Positions 32,017 through 42,108 of a DNA stretch of 44,352 nucleotides are shown piece by piece. The position numbers and the translations under genes were made by a program. The DNA comes from Oerskovia douganii (GTDB taxonomy: Bacteria; Actinomycetota; Actinomycetes; Actinomycetales; Cellulomonadaceae): NCBI RefSeq assembly GCF_015142735.1, contig NZ_JACSPN010000032.1, forward strand, positions 1 to 44,352, given 5' to 3'. The notes below the pieces were generated by a model. It was not told the DNA's origin. It did no database searches and saw only the letters and a program-made list of their open reading frames with translations. Positions within the stretch are counted from its first letter, which is position 1. Each line of letters begins with the position of its first letter.

Positions 32017-32040
32017 CTTCTGTCGATCGTCAAGCAAAAG
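32017..32040. promoter_or_regulatory. Operator B (shared 24-bp element, ROK gene)
   Basis: CTTCTG ... CAAAAG, matching operator A at 20 of 24 positions. It overlaps the likely -35 area of the ROK gene (a TACGCT -10 box follows at 32054-32059), which suggests autoregulation. On the minus strand the same element supplies TTGACG with TAGCGT 17 nt on (32010-32005), so a second leftward promoter is possible. Confidence 0.68.
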
Positions 32041-32107
32041 CCGCCGCGCGCAGTACGCTAGACGGATTGTCACCACTGCGTAGCAACGAGAGGCTCCGTG
32101 ATACATC

Positions 32108-33295
32108 GTGCCCACCGAGGAACTGCTGAAGTTCGCCCCTCGCCCGACCGGCGCCGGGGACATGTTCCAGCTGCTCCGGGACGGCCAACCCCGCACTCGG
32201 GCTGACCTCGCCGCGATCACGGGCCAGGCCCGGTCCACGATCGCTGCTCGTATCGACCTGCTGATGGCGTCGGGGCTGATCGCCCCCGCGGGCGAGGCGA
32301 GCTCGACCGGCGGCCGGCCTCCCGTGACCTTCGCCTTCAACCCGGGCGCACGCATCGTGCTCGCGGTCGACCTCGGCGCGACGCACGCCCGCCTCGCGGT
32401 GACCGACCTCGCGTCGAACATCCTCGCGGAGGTCGATGCCCCGCTGACCATCTCGGACGGACCGCAGGACGTCCTGGCCTGGGTCGCCGAGACGGGCGAG
32501 AAGCTCATCGCGACGACCGGGCGGGACCTCGACGACCTGGTGAGCGTCGGCGTCGGCCTGCCCGGGCCCGTCGAGCACTCGACCGGACGTCCCATCAACC
32601 CTCCGATCATGCCCGCGTGGGACGACGTCGACGTGCCCGCGATCCTCAGGAAGACGTTCGACGCCTCGGTCCTGGTCGACAACGACGTGAACATCATGGC
32701 CCTCGGGGAGCACCGCACCGCGTGGCCGGGCGTGAGCGACCTGCTGTTCGTCAAGGTGGCCACGGGCATCGGTGCGGGCGTCATCTCGGACGGCGAGCTC
32801 CGCCGCGGCGCCCAGGGCGCCGCCGGCGACATCGGGCACATCGCGGTGCCCAACGGGGCCGACACCCCGTGCCGCTGCGGCAACATCGGGTGCCTCGAGG
32901 CGATCGCGAGCGGGCAGGCCATCGCCGGAGCCCTCACCAGGGAGGGCCTGGACGCCGCGAACAGCGGCGACGTCGTCTCGCTCGTGCGCGGCGGGGACCT
33001 CATGGCGAGCCATGCCGTGCGCCAGGCGGGCCGCGACATCGGCGCGGTCCTGGCGGCGTGCGTGAGCCTGCTCAACCCGTCCATGATCGTGGTCGGCGGT
33101 GTCATCGCGGACGCGGGCGAGCACCTGATCGCGGGCATCCGCGAGATCGTCTACCAGCGGTCCCTGCCCCTGGCCACGCAGCACCTGCGCATCGTCACGT
33201 CCCAGGCCCGCAGCCAGGCCGGCGTGCTCGGTGCGAGCGCCATGGCGATCGATCACGTACTCTCTCCCGCAGCGATCGACGCCCTGATCGCGTGA
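32108..33295 (+). CDS. ROK-family transcriptional repressor
   Basis: The product has 395 aa. An N-terminal winged helix-turn-helix (about 16-60, LRDGQPRTRADLAAITGQ then ARSTIAARIDLLMASGLI) precedes a ROK sugar-kinase-like domain. The phosphate loop is AVDLGATHARL (Asp88) and the interdomain part DNDVN. The ROK zinc motif is CRCGNIGCLEA (Cys255, 257, 262) with His244 (DIGHI). Such NagC/XylR/Mlc-like proteins bind DNA without inducer and release it when a sugar binds. The GTG at 32108 is the only in-frame start after a stop at 32099. GAGAGG lies 14 nt upstream, rather far. The operator copy in front of it and those before both sugar modules make it their likely regulator. Confidence 0.92.
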   Translation: MPTEELLKFAPRPTGAGDMFQLLRDGQPRTRADLAAITGQARSTIAARIDLLMASGLIAPAGEASSTGGRPPVTFAFNPGARIVLAVDLGATHARLAVTDLASNILAEVDAPLTISDGPQDVLAWVAETGEKLIATTGRDLDDLVSVGVGLPGPVEHSTGRPINPPIMPAWDDVDVPAILRKTFDASVLVDNDVNIMALGEHRTAWPGVSDLLFVKVATGIGAGVISDGELRRGAQGAAGDIGHIAVPNGADTPCRCGNIGCLEAIASGQAIAGALTREGLDAANSGDVVSLVRGGDLMASHAVRQAGRDIGAVLAACVSLLNPSMIVVGGVIADAGEHLIAGIREIVYQRSLPLATQHLRIVTSQARSQAGVLGASAMAIDHVLSPAAIDALIA

Positions 33296-33312
33296 GCGCC
33301 AACGGAGGACTG

Positions 33313-33978
33313 ATGAGCGTGCCGGACCGTCGGGCCCTGATCGTCCGAGGAGGGTGGTCAGGCCACTCCCCCGAGGAGAGCACCGACCTCTTCGTCCCGT
33401 TCCTCGAGGAGTCGGGCTTCGACGTCGCCGTCGAGTCCTCGCTCGAGGTGTACGCGGACGCCGACTACATGGCCGGCGTGGACCTGGTCGTCCAGTCCTG
33501 GACCATGGGCGAGATCCTGCCCGACGAGCTGCGGGGACTGCGCCGGGCCGTGACGGACGGGACGGGCCTCGCGGGCTGGCACGGCGGGATCGTCGACTCC
33601 TACCGCATGGCCACCGACTACCTGCAGATGCTCGGTGGCCAGTTCGCCGCGCACCCGGGCGACCTGGTCGACCACACCGTGGACGTCGTGCCCGAGCACG
33701 CGCAGCACCCGATCGTCGCCGGCATCGGCCCGATCCGGCTCCGCTCCGAGCAGTACTGGGTGCTCGCCGACTCCCTCAACGAGGTCCTGGCCACCACCAC
33801 GATCGCCCCGACCGCCGACTCGCCCTGGCGATCGCCCGTGGTGTCCCCTGCGATCTGGACCCGCGGCTGGGGAGCGGGCAAGGTGTTCGTGTGCACCCCG
33901 GGCCACCAGCTCGCCGACCTGGAGAACCCCGGGCTGCGGGCAGTGATCGAGCGCGGCCTCCTCTGGGCGGCTCGCTGA
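33313..33978 (+). CDS. ThuA-like single-domain protein
   Basis: The product has 221 aa, almost wholly a ThuA (trehalose-utilisation, GATase-like) domain: RRALIVRGGWSGHSPEES at the start, VVQSWTMGEI, GLAGWHGGIVDSYRM, LRSEQYWVLAD, and PAIWTRGWGAGKVFVCTPGH near the end. No signal peptide is seen, so unlike the two giant proteins it acts in the cytoplasm. The ATG at 33313 has GGAGG 4 nt upstream and starts 17 nt after the ROK stop, so the two genes form an operon. ThuA-family genes are linked to disaccharide catabolism through keto-intermediates in rhizobia; the exact reaction is unsettled to my knowledge. Confidence 0.88.
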   Translation: MSVPDRRALIVRGGWSGHSPEESTDLFVPFLEESGFDVAVESSLEVYADADYMAGVDLVVQSWTMGEILPDELRGLRRAVTDGTGLAGWHGGIVDSYRMATDYLQMLGGQFAAHPGDLVDHTVDVVPEHAQHPIVAGIGPIRLRSEQYWVLADSLNEVLATTTIAPTADSPWRSPVVSPAIWTRGWGAGKVFVCTPGHQLADLENPGLRAVIERGLLWAAR

Positions 33979-34015
33979 GCCCGCCCGCGCCTGACGGGGC
34001 TGCGCCCCGGGAGGA

Positions 34016-34053
34016 CGAACGGTCGCCGGCCCGCTGGGGCCGGCGACCGTTCG
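34016..34053. terminator. 16-bp bidirectional terminator
   Basis: CGAACGGTCGCCGGCC (34016-34031) pairs perfectly with 34038-34053 over a 6-nt loop. It lies between the convergent ThuA and MetE-like genes and can serve both. Confidence 0.85.
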
Positions 34054-34072
34054 CCGTGCTGATCCGGGCGAC

Positions 34073-35203
34073 CTACCAGGCGCGCGCGACCGCGGTGTGC
34101 ACGTCGAGCAGCGGGCCGGTGCGCTCGCTCGGGCCACGCCCGAACCCGCACTCGGTCCCCACGCCGAAGCCGCGCCCCAGGACCTGGGTCGCGGCCGCGA
34201 GCCGACGCTGCGCGCCCTCGACACCGTCCTCGTGGTGCACGACCCCGAGGTACAGCTCGGTCGCCGGGTCGATCGTGAGCTCCGCGAGCGGCGCGACGTA
34301 GTCCACGTCGTCGCGCTCGATCGGCACGGGCAGGTGGAACCACGCGACGTCGCGCGTGACGGCCGCCGCGAGGCCGTTCGCGACGTCGACGAGGCGCCGC
34401 GTGTCCGCCGGCTCGACGAAGTGCTTCTCGGCGATGTCGCCGTAGCAGAGGTGGAAACCGAGCTCGACGCCCTCGGGGACGGTGGACGCGACGCGCGCGG
34501 CGAGCTCGACGCAGCCGGCCACGACGGGGGCGGCGTCGGTCGATCCCTCGGGGGCGAACCAGGCGCGCGAGGGACCTGCACCCAGGTTCGCGCCCTCGAT
34601 GAACGCGAACTCGCTCGCGAGGTCGAGCTGGATCGCGAGGTCGGCCGCGGGCACCGCGGCGACGATCGCCTCGATCTCGCGGACCATCGCGGCCTCGTAG
34701 GCCGGGTAGACGGCCGCGCGCAGCTCGGGCACGACGAACGCCATGACGGGGGCCAGCGGCGTGGGCAGGCAGACCTGGAAGCGCGTGGTCGCGGGGATCG
34801 CCCCCTCGGTGCGCAGGCGTGCGAAGTCCGCGTACGACGCCGCCGCGGCGGCCGCGTAGCCCAGCTCGCCGAAGACCAGCTCGTCGGCCGGGACGGAACC
34901 GTCGAGGACGTGCGGGCGCGCGTCGAAGCCCGCCACGGGGATGGGGGCGATCGGGACGCGCACGAGCCCGGCGACGGCCTCGAAGTACTGCCCCTGGAAC
35001 ATGATCCAGTGGAACCGCTCGCCCACCTCGCCGTCGGGGATGCGCTTGAGGTGGGTGCCTGCGTGCGCCGCGACCGTGCGGAACGTGTCCTCGGCCGTGG
35101 GGAGGTTGACGGAGCCGACGAGATGGGCGCCGCGCACCGGGGCTGCTGCGGAGGATGCGGGGGCGTGCGTGGCGAGCTGGGGCGCCTGGTTCACCTGGGT
35201 CAT
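34073..35203 (-). CDS. MetE-like zinc-dependent methyltransferase-family protein
   Basis: The product has 376 aa and resembles the C-terminal catalytic half of cobalamin-independent methionine synthase (UROD/MetE-like superfamily). The zinc motif His-x-Cys is at 251-253 (GFHLCYGD), and the third ligand lies in CGFGR (Cys352). The stretch TELYLGVVHHEDG matches the barrel strand before it. It is about half the length of MetE and lacks its N-terminal domain, so it belongs to the stand-alone core group whose methyl donors and acceptors are mostly unknown. I place the start at the ATG 35203, because TACGAT lies 7 nt upstream as in other leaderless genes here. The ATG at 35212 (three residues longer) is the alternative. 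It is divergent from the DapA-like gene. Confidence 0.72.
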   Translation of the reverse strand: MTQVNQAPQLATHAPASSAAAPVRGAHLVGSVNLPTAEDTFRTVAAHAGTHLKRIPDGEVGERFHWIMFQGQYFEAVAGLVRVPIAPIPVAGFDARPHVLDGSVPADELVFGELGYAAAAAASYADFARLRTEGAIPATTRFQVCLPTPLAPVMAFVVPELRAAVYPAYEAAMVREIEAIVAAVPAADLAIQLDLASEFAFIEGANLGAGPSRAWFAPEGSTDAAPVVAGCVELAARVASTVPEGVELGFHLCYGDIAEKHFVEPADTRRLVDVANGLAAAVTRDVAWFHLPVPIERDDVDYVAPLAELTIDPATELYLGVVHHEDGVEGAQRRLAAATQVLGRGFGVGTECGFGRGPSERTGPLLDVHTAVARAW

Positions 35204-35285
35204 GGCCGTCATCGTAGACGCGGGTACCACTTCGCTGGTCGGGCTGCCCACCCCTCGGCCGATGACCTGTGGCACCATCTCGCGG

Positions 35286-36254
35286 ATGACCTCACCGACG
35301 CACTTCACGGGCCTGCTCGCCTACCCGATCACGCCCCTCGGCCCCACGGGGGCGCCCGCGCCGGACGTGCTGGCCCGCCTCGTGGCGGACGCGGTGCGCG
35401 CGGGGGTCGACGGCGTCACGGTCCTCGCCTCGTCGGGTGCGGGCACGTCGTTCTCGTCCGAGGAGCGCGCCACCGTGGTGGCCACCGCCGTGGGCGCGGC
35501 ACGTGACGCCGGACCGGGACCGTCCGGGCGGCGGGTCCCGGTGCACGTCGCCGTCGCGGCTCCCTCGACCGCCGACGTGGTGCGGAACGCGGTCGCGGCA
35601 CAGGCCGGTGGCGCGGACGGCCTGGTCCTGACGCCCTTCTCCTACGTCCCGCTCGTCGACGACGAGGTCGTGGCCCTGTTCGAGGCCGTGGCGGCCGAGA
35701 CCGACCTGCCCGTGTGCTTCTACAACCGGCCCGCCCAGAGCGGGTACGACGCGACGCCCCAGGTGCTGGCCCACCTGTCGATGTCCGCACGGCTCCGGGG
35801 GCTCAAGGACCCGGCCGGGCGAGCGGGCGTGGGTGCACGCCTGGACGCGGTGCGGACGGCCATCGGGAGCGAGCCGTTCGCCGTGGGCCTGAGCGGCGAC
35901 CTCGCGATGATCGAGGGGGCGTTCACGACCCTGCCCGCGAGCGACGCCTGGCACACGGGGGTCGCGGGGCTCGTGCCCGACGAGTACGCCGCGCTGCGGC
36001 GCGCGCACGTCGACCGGCGCCCGCTCGACGCCGTCGACGAGCGCTCGTGGCTCCTGGCGCTCGTCCGCGAGCTCGCCCTCCTGCGACCGGTCTCGGGCCT
36101 CCACGCGCTCGCAGGGCTGCTCGGCGTGCCCACCGCCCCGCCGCGGGGGCCGCTCCTCGCGACCCCACCCGAGCAGACCGTGGCGCTGAGGACCGTGCTC
36201 GCCCGGCGGCCGGCCGCGGCGCCGGGAGCCGCGACGTGGGGTCCCGCGCGGTAG
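35286..36254 (+). CDS. Dihydrodipicolinate synthase/N-acetylneuraminate lyase-family aldolase
   Basis: The product has 322 aa, a class I aldolase barrel of the DapA/NanA family. Schiff-base Lys174 lies in RLRGLKDPAG and the catalytic Tyr146 in VCFYNRPAQ. The usual GTTGE loop is replaced by SSGAGTSFSSEE (about 49-60), which argues against true DapA and for another 2-keto-acid aldolase or decarboxylase. The C-terminal ~25 residues are Pro/Ala-rich. The ATG at 35286 lies 7 nt after CACCAT, a plausible leaderless -10. It is divergent from the MetE-like gene and ends at a shared terminator with ligA. Confidence 0.85.
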   Translation: MTSPTHFTGLLAYPITPLGPTGAPAPDVLARLVADAVRAGVDGVTVLASSGAGTSFSSEERATVVATAVGAARDAGPGPSGRRVPVHVAVAAPSTADVVRNAVAAQAGGADGLVLTPFSYVPLVDDEVVALFEAVAAETDLPVCFYNRPAQSGYDATPQVLAHLSMSARLRGLKDPAGRAGVGARLDAVRTAIGSEPFAVGLSGDLAMIEGAFTTLPASDAWHTGVAGLVPDEYAALRRAHVDRRPLDAVDERSWLLALVRELALLRPVSGLHALAGLLGVPTAPPRGPLLATPPEQTVALRTVLARRPAAAPGAATWGPAR

Positions 36255-36262
36255 AGGCCTCT

Positions 36263-36298
36263 CGTCGAGGGAGAGGACTCCTGCCCTCTCCCTCGACG
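36263..36298. terminator. 14-bp bidirectional terminator
   Basis: CGTCGAGGGAGAGG (36263-36276) pairs perfectly with 36285-36298 over an 8-nt loop, between the convergent aldolase and ligA genes. Confidence 0.85.
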
Positions 36299-36319
36299 GG
36301 CCCTCGCGCCCGCGGGTCG

Positions 36320-39190
<2,871 letters not shown>

Positions 39191-41893
39191 TCAGTCCGAG
39201 GTCGTGGCCGCGGCGAGCGCGGCCGCCTCCTCGGTCGCCTTGCGCTCTGCGCGGACCTCCTCGCGGGTCGTGCCGTAGTAGGCCGCCACCATGATGTCGC
39301 GCATGTCCTCGAGCATCGGCAGGCGCGGGTTCGCGGGAGCGCACTGGTCCTCGTAGGCCCGCATCGCGAGGGCGTCGAGGCCACCGATGAACTCGCGCTC
39401 CGGGACCCCCTGCTCCTTGAACGAGCGCTCGATCCCGACCTTGGCGCGCAGCTCCTCGACCGCCCGGGCGTAGGACTCGACGGCCTGCTCGGGCGTCGAG
39501 GCCGGGAGCCCCAGGTGCTTGGCGATCTGCTGGTAGCGCTCGTGCGCGATGTACTTCTCGGCCTTGGGCCAGCCCGTGACCTTGGTCGGGATCTGCCCGT
39601 TGTACCGGATCGCGTGCGGTAGGAAGATCGCGTTCGTGCGGCCGTGGACCAGGCCGAACGTCGAGCCGACCGTGTGGGCCATGGCGTGCACGATCCCGAG
39701 GAACGCGCTGCCGAACGCCATGCCGGCGATCGTGGCCGCGTTGTGCATCTTCTCGCGGGCCTCGGGCGCTGCCGCGCCCTGCGTCACGGAGGCCTCGATG
39801 TGCTCGAAGACCAGCTTGATCGCGTGCAGCGCCAGGCCGTCCGTGAAGTCGTTCGCGTAGACCGAGACGTAGGCCTCGGTCGCGTGCGTCAGGGCGTCGA
39901 AGCCCGAGTCGGCCGCGAGCTTGGCGGGCATGGTCGCCGTCAGGACCGGGTCGATGATCGCGACCGACGGGGTCAGCGCGTAGTCGGCGAGGGGGTACTT
40001 GTACCCGGTCGCGTGGTCCGTGATGACCGCGAACGGCGTGACCTCGGAGCCCGTGCCCGACGAGGTCGGGATGCAGACGAGCTTGGCCAGGTCACCGAGC
40101 GTCGGGAACTTGAACGCGCGCTTGCGGACGTCGAAGAACTTCTCGCGCAGGTCCGAGAACGCCATCTCCGGGTGCTCGTACTTGAGCCACATGACCTTGG
40201 CTGCGTCCATGGGCGAGCCGCCGCCGATCGCGACGATCGTGTCGGGCTTGAAGTCGCGCATCATCTCCGCGCCCTTCTCGACCGTCTCGACGCTCGGCTC
40301 GGGCTCGACCTGGTCCATGATCTGGATCGAGACCTTGTTCGGGCGCCGGCCCAGGACGTCGAGGACCTTGTCGACGATCCCGATCTGGCTCATGACCTTG
40401 TCCGTGACGATGGTGACGCGCTCGACGTCGGGCATCTGGGCCAGGTACTGGATCGAGTTCGGCTCGAAGTACGTCTTCGGCGGGATCTTGAACCACTGCA
40501 TGTTGTTGTTCCGACGTCCGATCCGCTTGACGTTGATGAGGTTGACGGCCGACACGTTGTTCGACACCGAGTTGTGCCCGTACGAGCCGCACCCGAGCGT
40601 CAGCGAGGGGATCAGCGCGTTGTAGATGTCACCGATGCCGCCGAGCGCCGAGGGCTGGTTCCACAGGATGCGGACGGCCTTGACGCGCTGGCCGAACTCC
40701 TCCGCGACGGCCTTGTCCTCGGTGTGGATCGCACCTGAGTGGCCCAGGCCGTCGAACTCGACCATCTGCTCGGCGAGCGTGATGCCGTGGTTCGTCGACT
40801 CGGCGCGCAGCACCGCGAGGACCGGGCTGAGCTTCTCGCGCGTCAGCGGCTCGGCCGGACCGACCTGGGCGCACTCCGCGAGGATGATCGAGGTGTCGTC
40901 CGGGACGGAGAAGCCCGCCTGCTCGGCGATCCACTGCGGGCTCTTGCCCACGATCGAGGCGTTGAGCTTGGCGCCCGCGCAGTTCGCGCCGCCGGCCTCG
41001 ACCCCGAAGATGAAGCGCTCGAGCTTGGCCTTCTCCTCGGGGTTCGCGAGGTAGGCGTGCATGTGGGCGAACTCGGCCAGGGCCGCGTCGTAGATCTCGG
41101 TGTCGAGGATGACGGCCTGCTCCGAGGCGCACACCATGCCGTTGTCGAAGCCCTTCGACAGGACGACGTCGTTGACCGCGCGGCCGAGCTTGGCGGTCTT
41201 CTCGATGTAGGCGGGGACGTTGCCCGCGCCGACGCCCAGTGCCGGCTTGCCCGCCGAGTAGGCGGCGCGGACCATCGCGTTGCCGCCCGTCGCGAGGATG
41301 AGCGCGACGCCGTCGTGGTTCATGAGGGCAGAGGTCGCCTCGAGCGAGGGCTGCTCGACCCACTGGATGCAGTCCTCGGGGGCGCCCTCCGCGACCGCGG
41401 CGTCCCGCACCACGCGGGCTGCGGCGACCGAGCACTGCTGGGCGCTGGGGTGGAACGCGAAGATGATCGGGTTGCGCGTCTTGAGCGCGATGAGCGCCTT
41501 GAAGATCGCGGTCGACGTCGGGTTCGTGACCGGGGTGATGCCCGCGACGACGCCGACCGGCTCGGCGATCTCGACGATGCCCGTGAGGTCGTCGCGTCCG
41601 ATGACGCCGACCGTCTTGAGGTTGGCCATCGAGTTCGGCACGTGCTCGCAGGCGAAGATGTTCTTGGTGGCCTTGTCCTCGAAGACTCCGCGGCCGGTCT
41701 CGGAGACCGCGAGCTGCGCGAGGCGACCGTGCTCGTGGAGCGCCGCGACGGACGCCTTCTTCACGATGCGGTCGATGTCTTCCTGGGTGTAGGCGTCGTA
41801 CTGCTTGAGCGCCTTGAGACCGCGGTCGACGAGGGCGTCGATCTCGCTGACTCCGACGGGGGGCTTGGCGGGGGCCTTGCTCGTGCTGCTCAC
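39191..41893 (-). CDS. adhE: Bifunctional aldehyde/alcohol dehydrogenase AdhE
   Basis: The product has 900 aa, the normal AdhE size. The N-terminal half is the CoA-acylating aldehyde dehydrogenase with catalytic Cys255 (GMVCASEQA) and GGNAMVRAAYSAGKPALG. The C-terminal half is the iron-dependent alcohol dehydrogenase with GGGSPMDAAKVMW, DSGFDALTHATEAYVS and the His-rich HAMAHTVGSTFGLVHG. It turns acetyl-CoA into ethanol with two NADH, giving redox balance without oxygen, and probably forms spirosomes like other AdhE. The GTG at 41893 has GGAGGAG 5 nt upstream. A perfect Rex operator lies upstream at 41946-41963, so expression should rise when NADH accumulates. It is a single-gene unit with its own terminator. 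Confidence 0.95.
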   Translation of the reverse strand: MSSTSKAPAKPPVGVSEIDALVDRGLKALKQYDAYTQEDIDRIVKKASVAALHEHGRLAQLAVSETGRGVFEDKATKNIFACEHVPNSMANLKTVGVIGRDDLTGIVEIAEPVGVVAGITPVTNPTSTAIFKALIALKTRNPIIFAFHPSAQQCSVAAARVVRDAAVAEGAPEDCIQWVEQPSLEATSALMNHDGVALILATGGNAMVRAAYSAGKPALGVGAGNVPAYIEKTAKLGRAVNDVVLSKGFDNGMVCASEQAVILDTEIYDAALAEFAHMHAYLANPEEKAKLERFIFGVEAGGANCAGAKLNASIVGKSPQWIAEQAGFSVPDDTSIILAECAQVGPAEPLTREKLSPVLAVLRAESTNHGITLAEQMVEFDGLGHSGAIHTEDKAVAEEFGQRVKAVRILWNQPSALGGIGDIYNALIPSLTLGCGSYGHNSVSNNVSAVNLINVKRIGRRNNNMQWFKIPPKTYFEPNSIQYLAQMPDVERVTIVTDKVMSQIGIVDKVLDVLGRRPNKVSIQIMDQVEPEPSVETVEKGAEMMRDFKPDTIVAIGGGSPMDAAKVMWLKYEHPEMAFSDLREKFFDVRKRAFKFPTLGDLAKLVCIPTSSGTGSEVTPFAVITDHATGYKYPLADYALTPSVAIIDPVLTATMPAKLAADSGFDALTHATEAYVSVYANDFTDGLALHAIKLVFEHIEASVTQGAAAPEAREKMHNAATIAGMAFGSAFLGIVHAMAHTVGSTFGLVHGRTNAIFLPHAIRYNGQIPTKVTGWPKAEKYIAHERYQQIAKHLGLPASTPEQAVESYARAVEELRAKVGIERSFKEQGVPEREFIGGLDALAMRAYEDQCAPANPRLPMLEDMRDIMVAAYYGTTREEVRAERKATEEAAALAAATTSD

Positions 41894-41945
41894 GTTGCTC
41901 CTCCAGTGACCCGAGCGGCCGGGTCTGCGTCTGTCGTTCCCTTGC

Positions 41946-41963
41946 TTGTGAACACTTTCACAA
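41946..41963. promoter_or_regulatory. Rex operator upstream of adhE
   Basis: TTGTGAACACTTTCACAA fits the Rex consensus TTGTGAA-N4-TTCACAA with no mismatch. On the minus strand TTGCAT (41978-41973), 17 nt and AAGTGT (41955-41950) can be a promoter whose -10 lies within the operator. Bound Rex would repress, and NADH would release it. Confidence 0.85.
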
Positions 41964-42092
41964 GGTGCGCTTAGATGCAAGCGCCTCGTCGGTTCGTCTC
42001 GCCCGTCGGACGCCCGCCCCCACGCCCGCCCCCACGGCGGCCCACCCGGACGACGGACCGGGCCCCGTTCCCGACCCCCGGACCGCGTCGCC

Positions 42093-42108
42093 TAGGGTGT
42101 TCGGCATG
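42093..42108 (+). promoter_or_regulatory. Leaderless promoter -10 box of the prolyl oligopeptidase gene
   Basis: TAGGGT (42093-42098) is followed by 7 nt and the ATG at 42106. No Shine-Dalgarno is seen and the -35 is weak. Confidence 0.5.

Larger units (their letters stand above)
31758..32107. other. 350-nt divergent control region between module 2 and the ROK gene
   Basis: It holds operators C and B with starts 240 bp apart, the module 2 promoter, and signals for the ROK gene. The 216 nt between the operators show no credible gene. The open frames there are short and unlike any protein I know. Confidence 0.55.

Noticed and set aside
31794-32033. 79-residue frame between operators C and B
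   Set aside because: It starts at a TTG that is part of the operator, has no Shine-Dalgarno and resembles nothing known. It could only be revived by a mapped leftward transcript.
34073-35203. Full methionine synthase MetE
   Set aside because: It has only about 376 residues and no N-terminal folate-binding half, so only the catalytic core family can be claimed.
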